From Leifsonia sp. ALI-44-B (GTDB lineage Bacteria > Actinomycetota > Actinomycetes > Actinomycetales > Microbacteriaceae): a stretch of DNA of 64,000 nucleotides. The position numbers and the translations under genes are program-made. Below, in pieces: positions 26,513 through 33,519 of this stretch (position 1 is the stretch's first letter; each line of letters opens with the position of its first letter). The stretch is taken from the NCBI RefSeq assembly GCF_001984125.1, contig NZ_MTQL01000006.1, positions 744,001 to 808,000 of the forward strand, read 5' to 3'. The notes below the pieces were generated by a model that was not told the origin of the DNA, ran no database searches, and was given only the letters and a program-made list of their open reading frames with translations.

Positions 26513-27111
26513 GAGGCGCTCCTTGCGTAGAGGCTCGCGCCGCACCGAACGCACGTCGTGCCCTCGGCGTCTCGACGGTGGCCGTAGGTCAACTTGCATT
26601 CGTCCTGGTCGATCAGCGCTTGCGCGCGTTCAGGTACGTAAGGTTCTTTTGTTAACTGGTTATAAGTAGTTCCATTAGTTCCTAGTGGAACCGCAGCTGT
26701 CCCCCCGTGTGTCCCCCCGTGGGAACCTGTGGATAACTCTGTCCCCCCGTCCGGAGCTGCCTCTTCGGGTTCGTCTTCCTCATCCTGCGGAAGGGGGATC
26801 TCGGGCTGCGCGAACATGCGATGCCAGCCGAACTCCATGTCGTAGACGGTCGGACGGCGGTCGGCGCGGATGTGAGCCACTGCCCGCTGGTCACCGAGGC
26901 GGATTAGGTGAGCGTCCTGGAGCTCACGCAGCGCGCGGCCGATGCTCTTCTGATGCACGCCGAGCTCTTCGGCCATCTCGTACTTGCTGCGCCACGCCCT
27001 CGTGCCGTCCTGTGCCGCCACATTGGCGAGCTTGAACAGAACGCGAGTGGCAAGAGGTTTCACCACGTCATAGGGCAACTGGTCGGCCCAGTCGGTTGCT
27101 TGCCAACTCAT
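26509..27111 (-). CDS. Helix-turn-helix phage protein with C-terminal zinc ribbon
   Basis: 200 residues. About 10-75 form a winged helix-turn-helix (YDVVKPLATRVLFKLANVAA, then WRSKYEMAEELGVHQKSIGR), as in phage replication-initiator or DnaD-like proteins. An acidic Glu/Pro and Gly/Thr linker follows, and the end carries CKLTYGHRRDAEGTTCVRCG, a probable Cys/His zinc site. It is the second gene of the early leftward operon and may start phage DNA replication or regulate the late genes. Confidence 0.7.
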   Translation of the reverse strand: MSWQATDWADQLPYDVVKPLATRVLFKLANVAAQDGTRAWRSKYEMAEELGVHQKSIGRALRELQDAHLIRLGDQRAVAHIRADRRPTVYDMEFGWHRMFAQPEIPLPQDEEDEPEEAAPDGGTELSTGSHGGTHGGTAAVPLGTNGTTYNQLTKEPYVPERAQALIDQDECKLTYGHRRDAEGTTCVRCGASLYARSAS

Positions 27112-27302
27112 GCCGTCCGAGCCTCACGAAACTCACGGACGATCTGCGCCTCATAGCGGCGGTGGCCGCTCGGGAGGATCGTGACGGGCATAGTGCCGTT
27201 GTCGGCCATTCGAGACAGCGTGCGCACGCTCACGCCGAGAAGCGTCGCTGCTTCGCCGGGCGAGATATAGTCTGATTCGACCTGATTCTGCTGATTGGTC
27301 AT
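27108..27302 (-). CDS. Excisionase/Cro-like MerR-type HTH protein, 64 aa
   Basis: Start at ATG 27302. The sequence YISPGEAATLLGVSVRTLSR with GTMPVTILPSGHRRYEAQIV is the HTH_17/excisionase fold. It is the first gene of the lytic leftward operon and is divergent from the repressor, the place of cro or xis. No ribosome binding site; TATTCT lies 7 bases upstream. One of the three putative operator copies overlaps its start codon. Confidence 0.8.
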   Translation of the reverse strand: MTNQQNQVESDYISPGEAATLLGVSVRTLSRMADNGTMPVTILPSGHRRYEAQIVREFREARTA

Positions 27303-27309
27303 AACGGAC
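27297..27309 (-). promoter_or_regulatory. Putative operator O1 over the lytic gene start
   Basis: On the minus strand GTCCGTTATGACC, an 11/13 match to the copy at 27316-27328, spanning the start codon of the excisionase/Cro-like gene. Confidence 0.4.
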
Positions 27310-27328
27310 AGAATAGGCCAAAACGGAC
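27310..27328 (-). promoter_or_regulatory. Lytic promoter -10 box with operator O2
   Basis: On the minus strand the operator-like GTCCGTTTTGGCC (27328 to 27316) is followed directly by the -10-like TATTCT (27315 to 27310), 7 bases before ATG 27302. A repressor bound here would block the lytic promoter. No good -35 box is seen. Confidence 0.55.
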
Positions 27329-27354
27329 TAGGCGCGTGACCATTGGCACAGATG

Positions 27355-27390
27355 TTGCGGATTTGTCCGATTTGGCCGTAATCTGTACGC
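27355..27390 (+). promoter_or_regulatory. Repressor promoter with operator O3, leaderless
   Basis: TTGCGG (27355-27360), an 18-base spacer, TAATCT (27379-27384), then exactly 6 bases to the repressor ATG. The spacer contains GTCCGATTTGGCC (27365-27377), which differs by one base from O2 and has the same orientation relative to its promoter. This predicts autoregulation and a leaderless repressor message. Confidence 0.6.
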
Positions 27391-27678
27391 ATGACAATGC
27401 ATCAGCCTGAATTGGACATTGAGGATGCCGACGCCGCCACTGGCCGTCGTGTGCACCTGCTCATGTGGGATCAGAAAATCACCCAGACCGCCCTGGGGAA
27501 CATGATCGGAATGGAACAGTCGAGCGTCGGCAAGCGGCTTCGCGGAGAGCGTGGCTGGTCGATCGCAAACCTGCTCGCGACGGCCCGCGCGTTAAACACA
27601 ACGGTCGCCTACCTCGTGGGAGAGGTAGACGACCCAGAGTGCACCCCCTCGGACTTGAACCGAGAACCCACTGATTAA
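27391..27678 (+). CDS. Immunity repressor, lysogenic (short) form
   Basis: 95 residues. A Cro/CI-type helix-turn-helix covers about 20-75 (RRVHLLMWDQKITQTALGNM, SVGKRLRGERGWSIANLLAT). The last 13 codons lie in the 40-bp attachment core, and the TAA stop (27676-27678) is completed by host tRNA-Lys DNA. In a rebuilt attP the frame runs through the core and adds YEFGRTPAIVVDLFGGRAA, giving 114 residues ending in Ala-Ala, with a stop overlapping ATG 12306. Thus integration should shorten the protein and remove a likely degradation tag, as shown for mycobacteriophage BPs and relatives. Confidence 0.88.
   Translation: MTMHQPELDIEDADAATGRRVHLLMWDQKITQTALGNMIGMEQSSVGKRLRGERGWSIANLLATARALNTTVAYLVGEVDDPECTPSDLNREPTD
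27638..27677 (+). other. attR core inside repressor gene and tRNA-Lys
   Basis: Identical to 12212-12251. It encodes both the 3' end of the repressor (+ strand) and the 3' half of tRNA-Lys (- strand). The core ends within the anticodon, a common crossover place for tyrosine integrases. Confidence 0.93.
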
Positions 27679-27712
27679 GAGTCAGTTGCTCTGCCGATTG
27701 AGCTAGAGGTGC
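27640..27712 (-). tRNA. tRNA-Lys (anticodon CTT)
   Basis: Complete 73-base cloverleaf on the minus strand: acceptor GCACCTC with GGGGTGC, D-arm stem GCTC/GAGC, anticodon arm ACTGA-CTCTTAA-TCAGT, T-arm CTCGG-TTCAAGT-CCGAG, discriminator A. CCA is not encoded. The 5' half is host DNA and the 3' half was brought by the phage, so the gene stays functional after integration. Its own terminator was left at 12173-12210. Confidence 0.96.
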
Positions 27713-27812
27713 ATTTCGGACCGGAATTTTGCACTTCCGGACCGAGGAATACTTTAGCAGGAGAATTGCGACGAGCGCGAATCGAGCCGCGCGGCCGAGC
27801 ATCCGGGGTCGA

Positions 27813-27818
27813 TACGCT
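27813..27818 (+). promoter_or_regulatory. -10 box for hisN-like gene
   Basis: TACGCT ends 6 bases before ATG 27825; the six bases GGGGGC might alternatively serve as a weak ribosome binding site. Confidence 0.4.
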
Positions 27819-27824
27819 GGGGGC

Positions 27825-28661
27825 ATGAGTGCTGACGCATCCCCCGTTCCCGCCGGTTCTGCCGACCCCTCCGCCGCCGGAAACGCGCTGGCCGACGACC
27901 TGCGGCTCGCCCTGCGCATCGCGGATGCCGCCGACGCGATCTCGCTCGAACGCTTCCGGTCGAACGACCTCGACGTGTCGACCAAACCCGACCGCTCGTT
28001 CGTGACCGACGCCGATCTCGCCGTCGAGCGCCGCATTCGAGAGATCCTCACCGAGGAGCGGCCGGAGGACGGCATCCTGGGCGAGGAGTACGGCACGGCC
28101 GGCTCGACCGCGCGGCAGTGGATCATCGACCCGATCGATGGCACCGCCAACTACCTGCGCGGCGTTCCCATCTGGGGCACGCTCATCTCCCTCGCCATCG
28201 ACGGCGTACCCGTTGTGGGCGTCGTCTCCTCCCCCGCGCTCGAGAAGCGCTGGTGGGCGGCCGACGGCTCCGGCGCCTGGTCGTCCCTACGGGGCGGCGC
28301 GCCCGAGCAGCTGAGGGTCTCTCGTGTGGAGAAGCTCGCCGACGCATCCGTCAGCTTCCAGAGCGTCACACAGTGGGACGACGCCGGCTACCTCGACCAG
28401 CTCGTCGCGCTGACCCGGGCCAGCTGGCGCGACCGCGCCTACGGCGACATGTGGGCGTACATGCTGCTGGCCGAGGGACTGGTCGACGCGGTGGGCGAAT
28501 TCGATGTCAAGGAGTACGACGTGGCGGCGCTGGTGCCGATCGTGCGCGAGGCGGGCGGCGCGACATCCGCGATCGATGGCACCGATCGCATCGACCGACG
28601 CAGTTTTCTGGCCACCAACGGCCTGCTGCACGAGGAGATCCTGGCGCTTCTGCACGGCTGA
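27825..28661 (+). CDS. hisN: Histidinol-phosphatase/inositol monophosphatase family
   Basis: 278 residues of the Mg2+-dependent inositol monophosphatase superfamily. Metal ligands are visible in LGEEYG (Glu), WIIDPIDGTANYLRGVP (Asp-Pro-Ile-Asp-Gly-Thr) and the C-terminal EYDVAALVPIVREAGG. In Actinobacteria close homologues act as the HisN-type histidinol-phosphate phosphatase; myo-inositol-1-phosphate is another possible substrate. It stands alone, divergent from tRNA-Lys, so context does not decide. The first 25 residues are Ala/Ser/Pro-rich and probably unstructured. Confidence 0.82.
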   Translation: MSADASPVPAGSADPSAAGNALADDLRLALRIADAADAISLERFRSNDLDVSTKPDRSFVTDADLAVERRIREILTEERPEDGILGEEYGTAGSTARQWIIDPIDGTANYLRGVPIWGTLISLAIDGVPVVGVVSSPALEKRWWAADGSGAWSSLRGGAPEQLRVSRVEKLADASVSFQSVTQWDDAGYLDQLVALTRASWRDRAYGDMWAYMLLAEGLVDAVGEFDVKEYDVAALVPIVREAGGATSAIDGTDRIDRRSFLATNGLLHEEILALLHG

Positions 28662-28771
28662 GCCCCTCTCACCTGTGAGTCGGCTTTGAAAGTGAGGCGT
28701 GCTGCGGATAGCATCGTGCAACGCGGTGCCGCATCCCGACCGGTGCCGTTCGATTCTCCGAATGGACCAGC

Positions 28772-29287
28772 ATGCCCACCCCGTCTCGCCTCAGCCGCCG
28801 CCTCCTCGCCGTGGGCGCCGCAACCGCTCTCGCCGCCTCACTTTCGGGCTGCAGCCTGATCAACAGCATCATCGACAAACCCGTCACACGGGATGCCGAG
28901 ACCGAGGAAGTCGTCGAGGGAGGCACGTCGAGTGTCTTCTCCATCAAGGTGGGCGACTGCATCAACGACGACAGCACGAGCGAAGAGGTCTTCGAGGTGG
29001 AGGCCGTTCCGTGCGCCGAGCCCCACGATCTCGAGGCCTTCCACGAGTTCTCGCTCGACGGCTCGGAGTACCCGGGCGACGACGAGGTCGCGCAGCAGGC
29101 CGACACCGGATGCTACGACCAGTTCACGACCTTCGTGGGCCTGAGCTACGAGGACTCGACGCTCGAATACGCGCCCTACACGCCCACCGAGGCGAGCTGG
29201 ACCGAAGACGGCGACCGCCTCGTGAGCTGCATGATCGGTGACCCCGAGGGCCGCACGACCGGCTCGCTCGCGGGCGTCGCGCACTAA
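28772..29287 (+). CDS. Putative lipoprotein, septum-formation-like
   Basis: 171 residues with a lipoprotein signal: RRLLAVGAATALAASLSGCS, Cys at about residue 27 as the lipidated site. The exported part has paired cysteines (VGDCINDD, VPCAEPHDLEAFHEF, DTGCYDQF, VSCMIGDPEG) and the AEPHDLEAF pattern typical of the actinobacterial 'septum formation' family. Role unknown. Its last codons are part of a 23-bp tandem repeat that continues past the stop. Confidence 0.75.
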   Translation: MPTPSRLSRRLLAVGAATALAASLSGCSLINSIIDKPVTRDAETEEVVEGGTSSVFSIKVGDCINDDSTSEEVFEVEAVPCAEPHDLEAFHEFSLDGSEYPGDDEVAQQADTGCYDQFTTFVGLSYEDSTLEYAPYTPTEASWTEDGDRLVSCMIGDPEGRTTGSLAGVAH

Positions 29288-29335
29288 GCCTCGCGGGCGT
29301 CGCGCACTCAGCCTCGCGGGCGTCGCGCACTCAGC
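29267..29335. repeat. Three tandem copies of a 23-bp unit at a gene end
   Basis: Units at 29267-29289, 29290-29312 and 29313-29335. The first includes the last codons and TAA stop of the lipoprotein gene; in the other two the TAA position reads TCA. Confidence 0.9.
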
Positions 29336-29340
29336 AGCGG

Positions 29341-30810
29341 CTACGCGGTCTGAGCTGAACGCTTGCGCCGCTTGCGCGCCCCGAGGTCGAGGAAGCCGAG
29401 CACCAGCGCAACGGCCACGAGCGTCAGGGTCACGGCGAAACCGGCCCGGAACGCGTCATGGAAAATCTCGAGCTTCGGCGCTTGGCCGGTCTCTGAATAG
29501 ATCGTCGCGTAGAACGCCGCACTCGCGGCCGCCGTGCCCATGGCCGTTCCGACGCGCTGGCCGAGCTGCGCCATCGAGCCGGCGACACCACCCTGCTCGA
29601 CGGGGACCTCGGCGAGCGTGAGCGTCTGATTGGGCGAGATGACGAAACCGCCACCCGTGCCCGCGACCAGCATGCCGACGCCCATGCCGTAGATGGCCAC
29701 ATCGGCGGGCAGCAGCTCGGCGGCCAGCAAGACCAGCGAGAAGCCGATCAGCACGATGACGATGCCGATCACGACGAGTTTGCGGCCCACGCGGTTGACA
29801 ATCGTGCCGCCGTACCAGGCCGTGACGGCCGACGACAGCGCGAACGGGATGCTGACCATGCCGGCGAACACGGGCTCGAGTCCGATGCCCTGCTGCAGGA
29901 ACAGGGTGGTCAGGAGGAACATGGCGGGCATGGCCGCGAAGTACGCCATGGCGATGAGCAGGCCGTTGCGATAGGAACCCTTGCGGAATAGGTCGAAGTG
30001 CACGACGGGCGATTTGCCGATGCGCTTATAGCGGCGCTCCCACAGCACGAAGGCGGCCGCCGCGATGGCCGCCAGGATGAGCAGGTACCAGCGCGCGGGC
30101 TGATCGTCGGGCCCGCCGGTGGTCAGCACGAACGGCAGCATGACGCTGAAGGTGGCGACGGCCAGGATGAGGATGCCGATGAGGTCGAGTTCGCGCGAAC
30201 CCGGCGAACGCTCCTGTTTGGCGGGCAAGAGCTTGAGCGCGAACGGCAACAGGATGATGACGAGCGGCACGTTCATCGCGAAGATGTAGCGCCAGCCATC
30301 CGTGGGCCCGCCGACCGCGATGAGCAGGCCGCCGAGTGTGGGGCCGAAGGCCGTGGAGACGCCGATGGTGGCGCCGAAGAGCCCGAACGCGCGCCCGCGC
30401 TCCTCGCCCTGGAAGAGCTGCTGCGTGAGGCCGATCACCTGGGGCATCTGGATGCCGGCCGCGATGCCCTGCACGATGCGCGCCACCATGAGGAACTCGA
30501 TATTGGGGGCAACGGCACACGCCAGGCTCGAGACCATGAAGAGGCTGAGCCCCACGACGAACATGGCCTTGCGCGAGTGCAGGTCGCCGAGACGGCCGGC
30601 CGGCACGAGCGCGAGACCGAAGGCGAGGGCATAACCCGCCACGATGATCTGCAGCTCGGCGGGGCCGGCGCCGAGGGACTTCTCGATCGACGGGAGCGCG
30701 ACGTTGACCTTGGACAGGTCGAGGATGGTGAGGGCGGCTACGGAGACGCAGACGGCGAAGGCCTGCCAGCGTTGACGGCCGCTGAGGGCGTTGGCGAGTG
30801 AGGACGACAT
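29341..30810 (-). CDS. MFS drug exporter, DHA2 (EmrB/QacA) type
   Basis: 489 residues with about 14 hydrophobic helices, beginning after QRWQAFAVCVSVAALTILDL. Motif A is seen in LVPAGRLGDLHSRKAMFV and the antiporter motif C region in GATIGVSTAFGPTLGGLL. The DHA2 family exports drugs or metabolites using the proton gradient; the substrate is not predictable. It converges on the lipoprotein gene, ending 5 bp after the tandem repeat. No regulator is adjacent. Confidence 0.85.
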   Translation of the reverse strand: MSSSLANALSGRQRWQAFAVCVSVAALTILDLSKVNVALPSIEKSLGAGPAELQIIVAGYALAFGLALVPAGRLGDLHSRKAMFVVGLSLFMVSSLACAVAPNIEFLMVARIVQGIAAGIQMPQVIGLTQQLFQGEERGRAFGLFGATIGVSTAFGPTLGGLLIAVGGPTDGWRYIFAMNVPLVIILLPFALKLLPAKQERSPGSRELDLIGILILAVATFSVMLPFVLTTGGPDDQPARWYLLILAAIAAAAFVLWERRYKRIGKSPVVHFDLFRKGSYRNGLLIAMAYFAAMPAMFLLTTLFLQQGIGLEPVFAGMVSIPFALSSAVTAWYGGTIVNRVGRKLVVIGIVIVLIGFSLVLLAAELLPADVAIYGMGVGMLVAGTGGGFVISPNQTLTLAEVPVEQGGVAGSMAQLGQRVGTAMGTAAASAAFYATIYSETGQAPKLEIFHDAFRAGFAVTLTLVAVALVLGFLDLGARKRRKRSAQTA

Positions 30811-30912
30811 ATACGGGGAAGCATACTCCCGGGCTGGCGCGGCTCCGGCGGCCCGCCGATAGGGTTGACGGGACGCGTTTCGCCGGTGCGGAGCGGCCGA
30901 GTGAGGAGCACC

Positions 30913-31689
30913 ATGTCCGAGAAACGCGCGGGAGCGAAACCCGGAACGATTCGCCGCCGCATCCGCACGACCGGGTGGCTCGCCCTGCTGGCCCTCGTGC
31001 TCGCCGTCGTGGCCTTCGTGGTGTGGACGCAGATCGTCATGGCCGGTGACCGCCGCGCCACCATCGAGGTGTTCGACAACGCGGCCGTGCAGGTGACCGA
31101 CACGGGCGACAGCATCGTCATGACCCCCACGGGCGAGGATGGCGGGGCCGACGCATCCGGCGAGGGCCTCGTGTTCATCCCGGGCGCCAAGGTCGACCCC
31201 TACGCCTACCTCTACAAGCTCTCGGGCGCCGTCGAAGAGTCAGGGCTCACGGTCGTCATCACGAAGCCCACGCTCAACCTGGCCTTCTTCGACCAGCGCC
31301 CCCTCTCGACCTTCACCGAGGCCGCCCCCGACGTGACCGACTGGTTCGTCGGCGGCCACTCGCTCGGCGGCGTGCGGGCCTGCCAGTGGGCCGACACCGA
31401 GGATGTCGCGGGCCTCGTGCTCTTCGGCAGCTACTGCGCCAACGACCTCTCGCAGTCGGGTCTGCCCGTTTTGAGCATCGGCGGCAGCAACGACGGCCTC
31501 TCGACCCCCGCCAAAATCGAGGATGCCTCGGGCCGGCTTCCCGCCGACACCGAGTTCGTCGAGCTCGACGGCGCGAACCATGCGGACTTCGGCGACTACG
31601 GCGTGCAGCCGGGCGACGGCACCTCGACGGTGTCGGACGAGGACGTGCGGGCCGAGATCACCGACGCGATCGACGCGTTCGTCGGCTAA
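30913..31689 (+). CDS. Membrane-anchored alpha/beta-hydrolase
   Basis: 258 residues from ATG 30913, with GAGGAG 6 bases upstream; upstream ATGs lack such a site. A membrane helix (about 21-40, GWLALLALVLAVVAFVVWTQ) anchors an outer domain. The nucleophile elbow is WFVGGHSLGGVRA, with a likely acid in SIGGSNDGLS and catalytic His in DGANHADFGDYG. This is an actinobacterial alpha/beta-hydrolase subfamily of unknown substrate. Confidence 0.8.
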   Translation: MSEKRAGAKPGTIRRRIRTTGWLALLALVLAVVAFVVWTQIVMAGDRRATIEVFDNAAVQVTDTGDSIVMTPTGEDGGADASGEGLVFIPGAKVDPYAYLYKLSGAVEESGLTVVITKPTLNLAFFDQRPLSTFTEAAPDVTDWFVGGHSLGGVRACQWADTEDVAGLVLFGSYCANDLSQSGLPVLSIGGSNDGLSTPAKIEDASGRLPADTEFVELDGANHADFGDYGVQPGDGTSTVSDEDVRAEITDAIDAFVG

Positions 31690-31702
31690 AAGCGTTTGCG
31701 TG

Positions 31703-31727
31703 GCCTCGCCTCGCCTCGCCTCGCCTC
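31703..31727. repeat. Five GCCTC repeats after the hydrolase gene
   Basis: Five tandem GCCTC units follow the stop codon by 14 bases; the last can pair with GCGAGGC at 31730-31737 to form a small hairpin. Confidence 0.7.
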
Positions 31728-31810
31728 GATGCGAGGCCCTCATGCGTTCGACGCCACGACGAGGTTTCGAGCCTGAACGAATCGTGAGCGTATCCGCGGC
31801 GCGTTGCCCG

Positions 31811-32110
31811 TCAGCCCTCGAACGCGACGGGGAGCCAGCGATTTTTGTTGCGGCGCGTGAGTGCGGCCGTGCGCGCCTCGGCGATCGTGCCGAACACCGC
31901 TAGCGCGTGCTCGCCGACCTGGCGCGCGATCTCGTCATCCTCGGCCTCGAAGCGGACCACGATGCGGGGCAGGCCGCCGACGATCTGCAGGTCGGACGCT
32001 TCCACGACCGTGAGAGTGGCTGCGGCGTCCGCGACCGTGGGAAGCACATCGGCGGGGTGAACGCCCGGCCGCACCGGGCCGACGCCGATCGTCACGCGAA
32101 AAGAGGGCAT
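31811..32110 (-). CDS. Hypothetical protein, 99 aa
   Basis: Starts MPSFRVTIGVGPVRPGVHPA; a small alpha/beta protein with VVRFEAEDDEIARQVGEHAL and a basic C-terminus (RRNKNRWLPVAFEG). I do not recognise it. Start taken at 32110 because TATCCT stands exactly 6 bases upstream (leaderless pattern) and the extension further upstream would run into the tmRNA terminator. Confidence 0.65.
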   Translation of the reverse strand: MPSFRVTIGVGPVRPGVHPADVLPTVADAAATLTVVEASDLQIVGGLPRIVVRFEAEDDEIARQVGEHALAVFGTIAEARTAALTRRNKNRWLPVAFEG

Positions 32111-32116
32111 TGGCCC

Positions 32117-32122
32117 AGGATA
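32117..32122 (-). promoter_or_regulatory. -10 box for leaderless transcript of the 32110 gene
   Basis: On the minus strand TATCCT ends 6 bases before the ATG at 32110. It lies 18 bases after the tmRNA terminator. Confidence 0.45.
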
Positions 32123-32140
32123 GGACGGACGGCCGGGACG

Positions 32141-32172
32141 AAAAAGCGGGCCGCCCCGAAGGACGGCCCGCT
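32141..32172 (-). terminator. Rho-independent terminator of ssrA
   Basis: On the minus strand AGCGGGCCGTCC, a TTCG tetraloop and GGGCGGCCCGCT form a long stem followed by TTTTT, 29 bases beyond the tmRNA 3' end. Confidence 0.85.
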
Positions 32173-32200
32173 GGTGTCGCGAGAGTGTGAGAACGACCGA

Positions 32201-32570
32201 TGGTGGAGATGGGGGGAATTGAACCCCCGTCCACTGCTGTGATTCTGCGCCTTCTACGGGCGTAGCCTGTTGAGACGTTCTACTCGGCCCCACCCTTTGC
32301 TACAGGCATCTAGGGTGACAGGCCCAGCCCGAGAAAAAGTCCCGCGTCGCCCTCAGGCGTGACGACGCAGCAAGCTCTCTAAATGGCGCCAGGGTCCGGG
32401 ACGAGAGCGAACCCGGTCTGACGGACCTCGAAGCTAGCCTAGGCGGCTAGGGCGAAGTCGGTGCGCTTAGAATTGGCACCTATATTTTGCAGAGATCGTT
32501 TACGAGATAACCCTGCATCCTCGGCCCGCTTCTCGCAGTTTCGCAGGCAATGTCGAAACCGATCATCCCC
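32201..32570 (-). ncRNA. ssrA: Transfer-messenger RNA (tmRNA)
   Basis: 370 nt. The 5' end GGGGATG pairs with CATCTCC before the encoded ACCA at the 3' end, and the T-arm GGGGGTTCAATTCCCCC is clear. The tag frame at 32439-32477 (minus) reads ANSKRTDFALAA and then a TAG stop. It rescues stalled ribosomes together with SmpB (encoded at 43867-44343) and marks the product for ClpXP-type proteolysis through the terminal Ala-Ala. Confidence 0.95.
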
Positions 32571-32727
32571 TCGAAACACCGCGATAGATCGCAGCGGGTC
32601 ATTCTCACACTCTGTTGACTTGTGAACCGGCGAACCGGATCGAGCGCCTCTCGGACGCAGCTTTTCAGTATAGCCCTCATGCCAGCCGAGCGCCAGCGTC
32701 GGTACGACCGGCCGCAGCACCGCTCTC

Positions 32728-33501
32728 CTATTGCACGCCGCTGGTCGTGATGATGCGAGTCCAGGGTCCGGGCGGCGGATCGTTGTTCTCGGCGAACCGC
32801 CAGCTCACGCGATCGCTATCACCGTTGAGGTCGCGAAACCCGAGGCAGGCGTTGACGGCGGGTGAGACATCCATGCCGGCCCCGCCGTAGCGGGCGTTCT
32901 GCGGGCGAGCGTCGCCGGCGCCGAAGACGTAGGCCGCATCGTCGTACTTCCCCGGCCCGGCATCCTGGATCTGGGCGAAGCACGTGCGATCGCCGAGGCG
33001 CAGTTCGACCCAACGATTCTTGAGATAGCTGAAGTCTCGATCGCCCGCGTGCTCGGCATACCCCGGGTCGCCCGCCCATGGCACAACGGTGTCGCGCCGG
33101 GCGAAGGCCGCATCGTTGTTGATGTCGTCGAAGGGCAGGTCGAGGTAGAACGGGTTCTCGGCGGGGGTCATGCTCGTCGGGAAGTAGTCGTCGGCCGCGA
33201 AGCGACGTTCGGTCTGGCACACGGTGTCGACGATGATGCCGTCGCAGCCGCCGTAGCTCTCTTGCCACAGGGAATCGTAGGTGGAGTACACCTGCGACCC
33301 ATCCGAGGCCGACGGGTCGAAGAGTTCGCCCACCCAGAAGGTCGTCGCCACGATGTCGGTGTGCCACGGATAGCCGGGCGTCGCGAGCACCCGCACCGTG
33401 CCCGCCGACGCACAGCCGGCGAGCACGAGGGTGAGGCCCAGCACGGCGCTCATTCCGAGCGTCGACACGAGTGCCGACGATCGCACCGCACGGAGCCCCA
33501 C
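32728..33501 (-). CDS. Putative lipoprotein of unknown function
   Basis: 257 residues with a lipobox (LGLTLVLAGCAS, Cys at about 30). The outer part has six or so cysteines (GGCDGIIVDTVCQTE, DRTCFAQIQDAG, VNACLGF) likely forming disulfides; TCFAQIQDAGPG together with GAGMDVSPAVNACLGF is reminiscent of double-psi beta-barrel (RlpA/expansin-like) domains, an inference only. It follows the CE4 deacetylase gene on the same strand and could belong with the surface polysaccharide genes. Confidence 0.65.
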   Translation of the reverse strand: MGLRAVRSSALVSTLGMSAVLGLTLVLAGCASAGTVRVLATPGYPWHTDIVATTFWVGELFDPSASDGSQVYSTYDSLWQESYGGCDGIIVDTVCQTERRFAADDYFPTSMTPAENPFYLDLPFDDINNDAAFARRDTVVPWAGDPGYAEHAGDRDFSYLKNRWVELRLGDRTCFAQIQDAGPGKYDDAAYVFGAGDARPQNARYGGAGMDVSPAVNACLGFRDLNGDSDRVSWRFAENNDPPPGPWTRIITTSGVQ

Positions 33502-33519
33502 GTCACAACGTCCGATCGG

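Larger units (their letters stand above)
12212..27677. mobile_element. Prophage (small siphovirus-type), integrated in tRNA-Lys(CTT)
   Basis: About 15.5 kb bounded by identical 40-bp cores at 12212-12251 and 27638-27677. It has a tyrosine integrase at the left end, a repressor and divergent excisionase/Cro-like gene at the right end, and one leftward operon with terminase, portal, protease-capsid fusion, connectors, tail terminator, tail tube, tape measure, tail-tip proteins, M23 endolysin and a holin-like protein. No obvious decay (no broken essential gene) is visible. Very small for a tailed temperate phage; it resembles in size and layout the tiny lytic siphophages known for Arthrobacter, Rhodococcus and Microbacterium (about 14-18 kb). 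Confidence 0.93.

Noticed and set aside
27465-27674. A + strand frame ending in GLEPRTH.
   Set aside because: That ending is a well-known false product from reading antisense through tRNA T-arms; the repressor is in another frame here.
12212-27677. Possibility that the phage-like region is a gene transfer agent or a phage satellite.
   Set aside because: It has direct attachment repeats, integrase, repressor, and its own terminase, portal, capsid and tail genes, so a prophage is the simpler reading.
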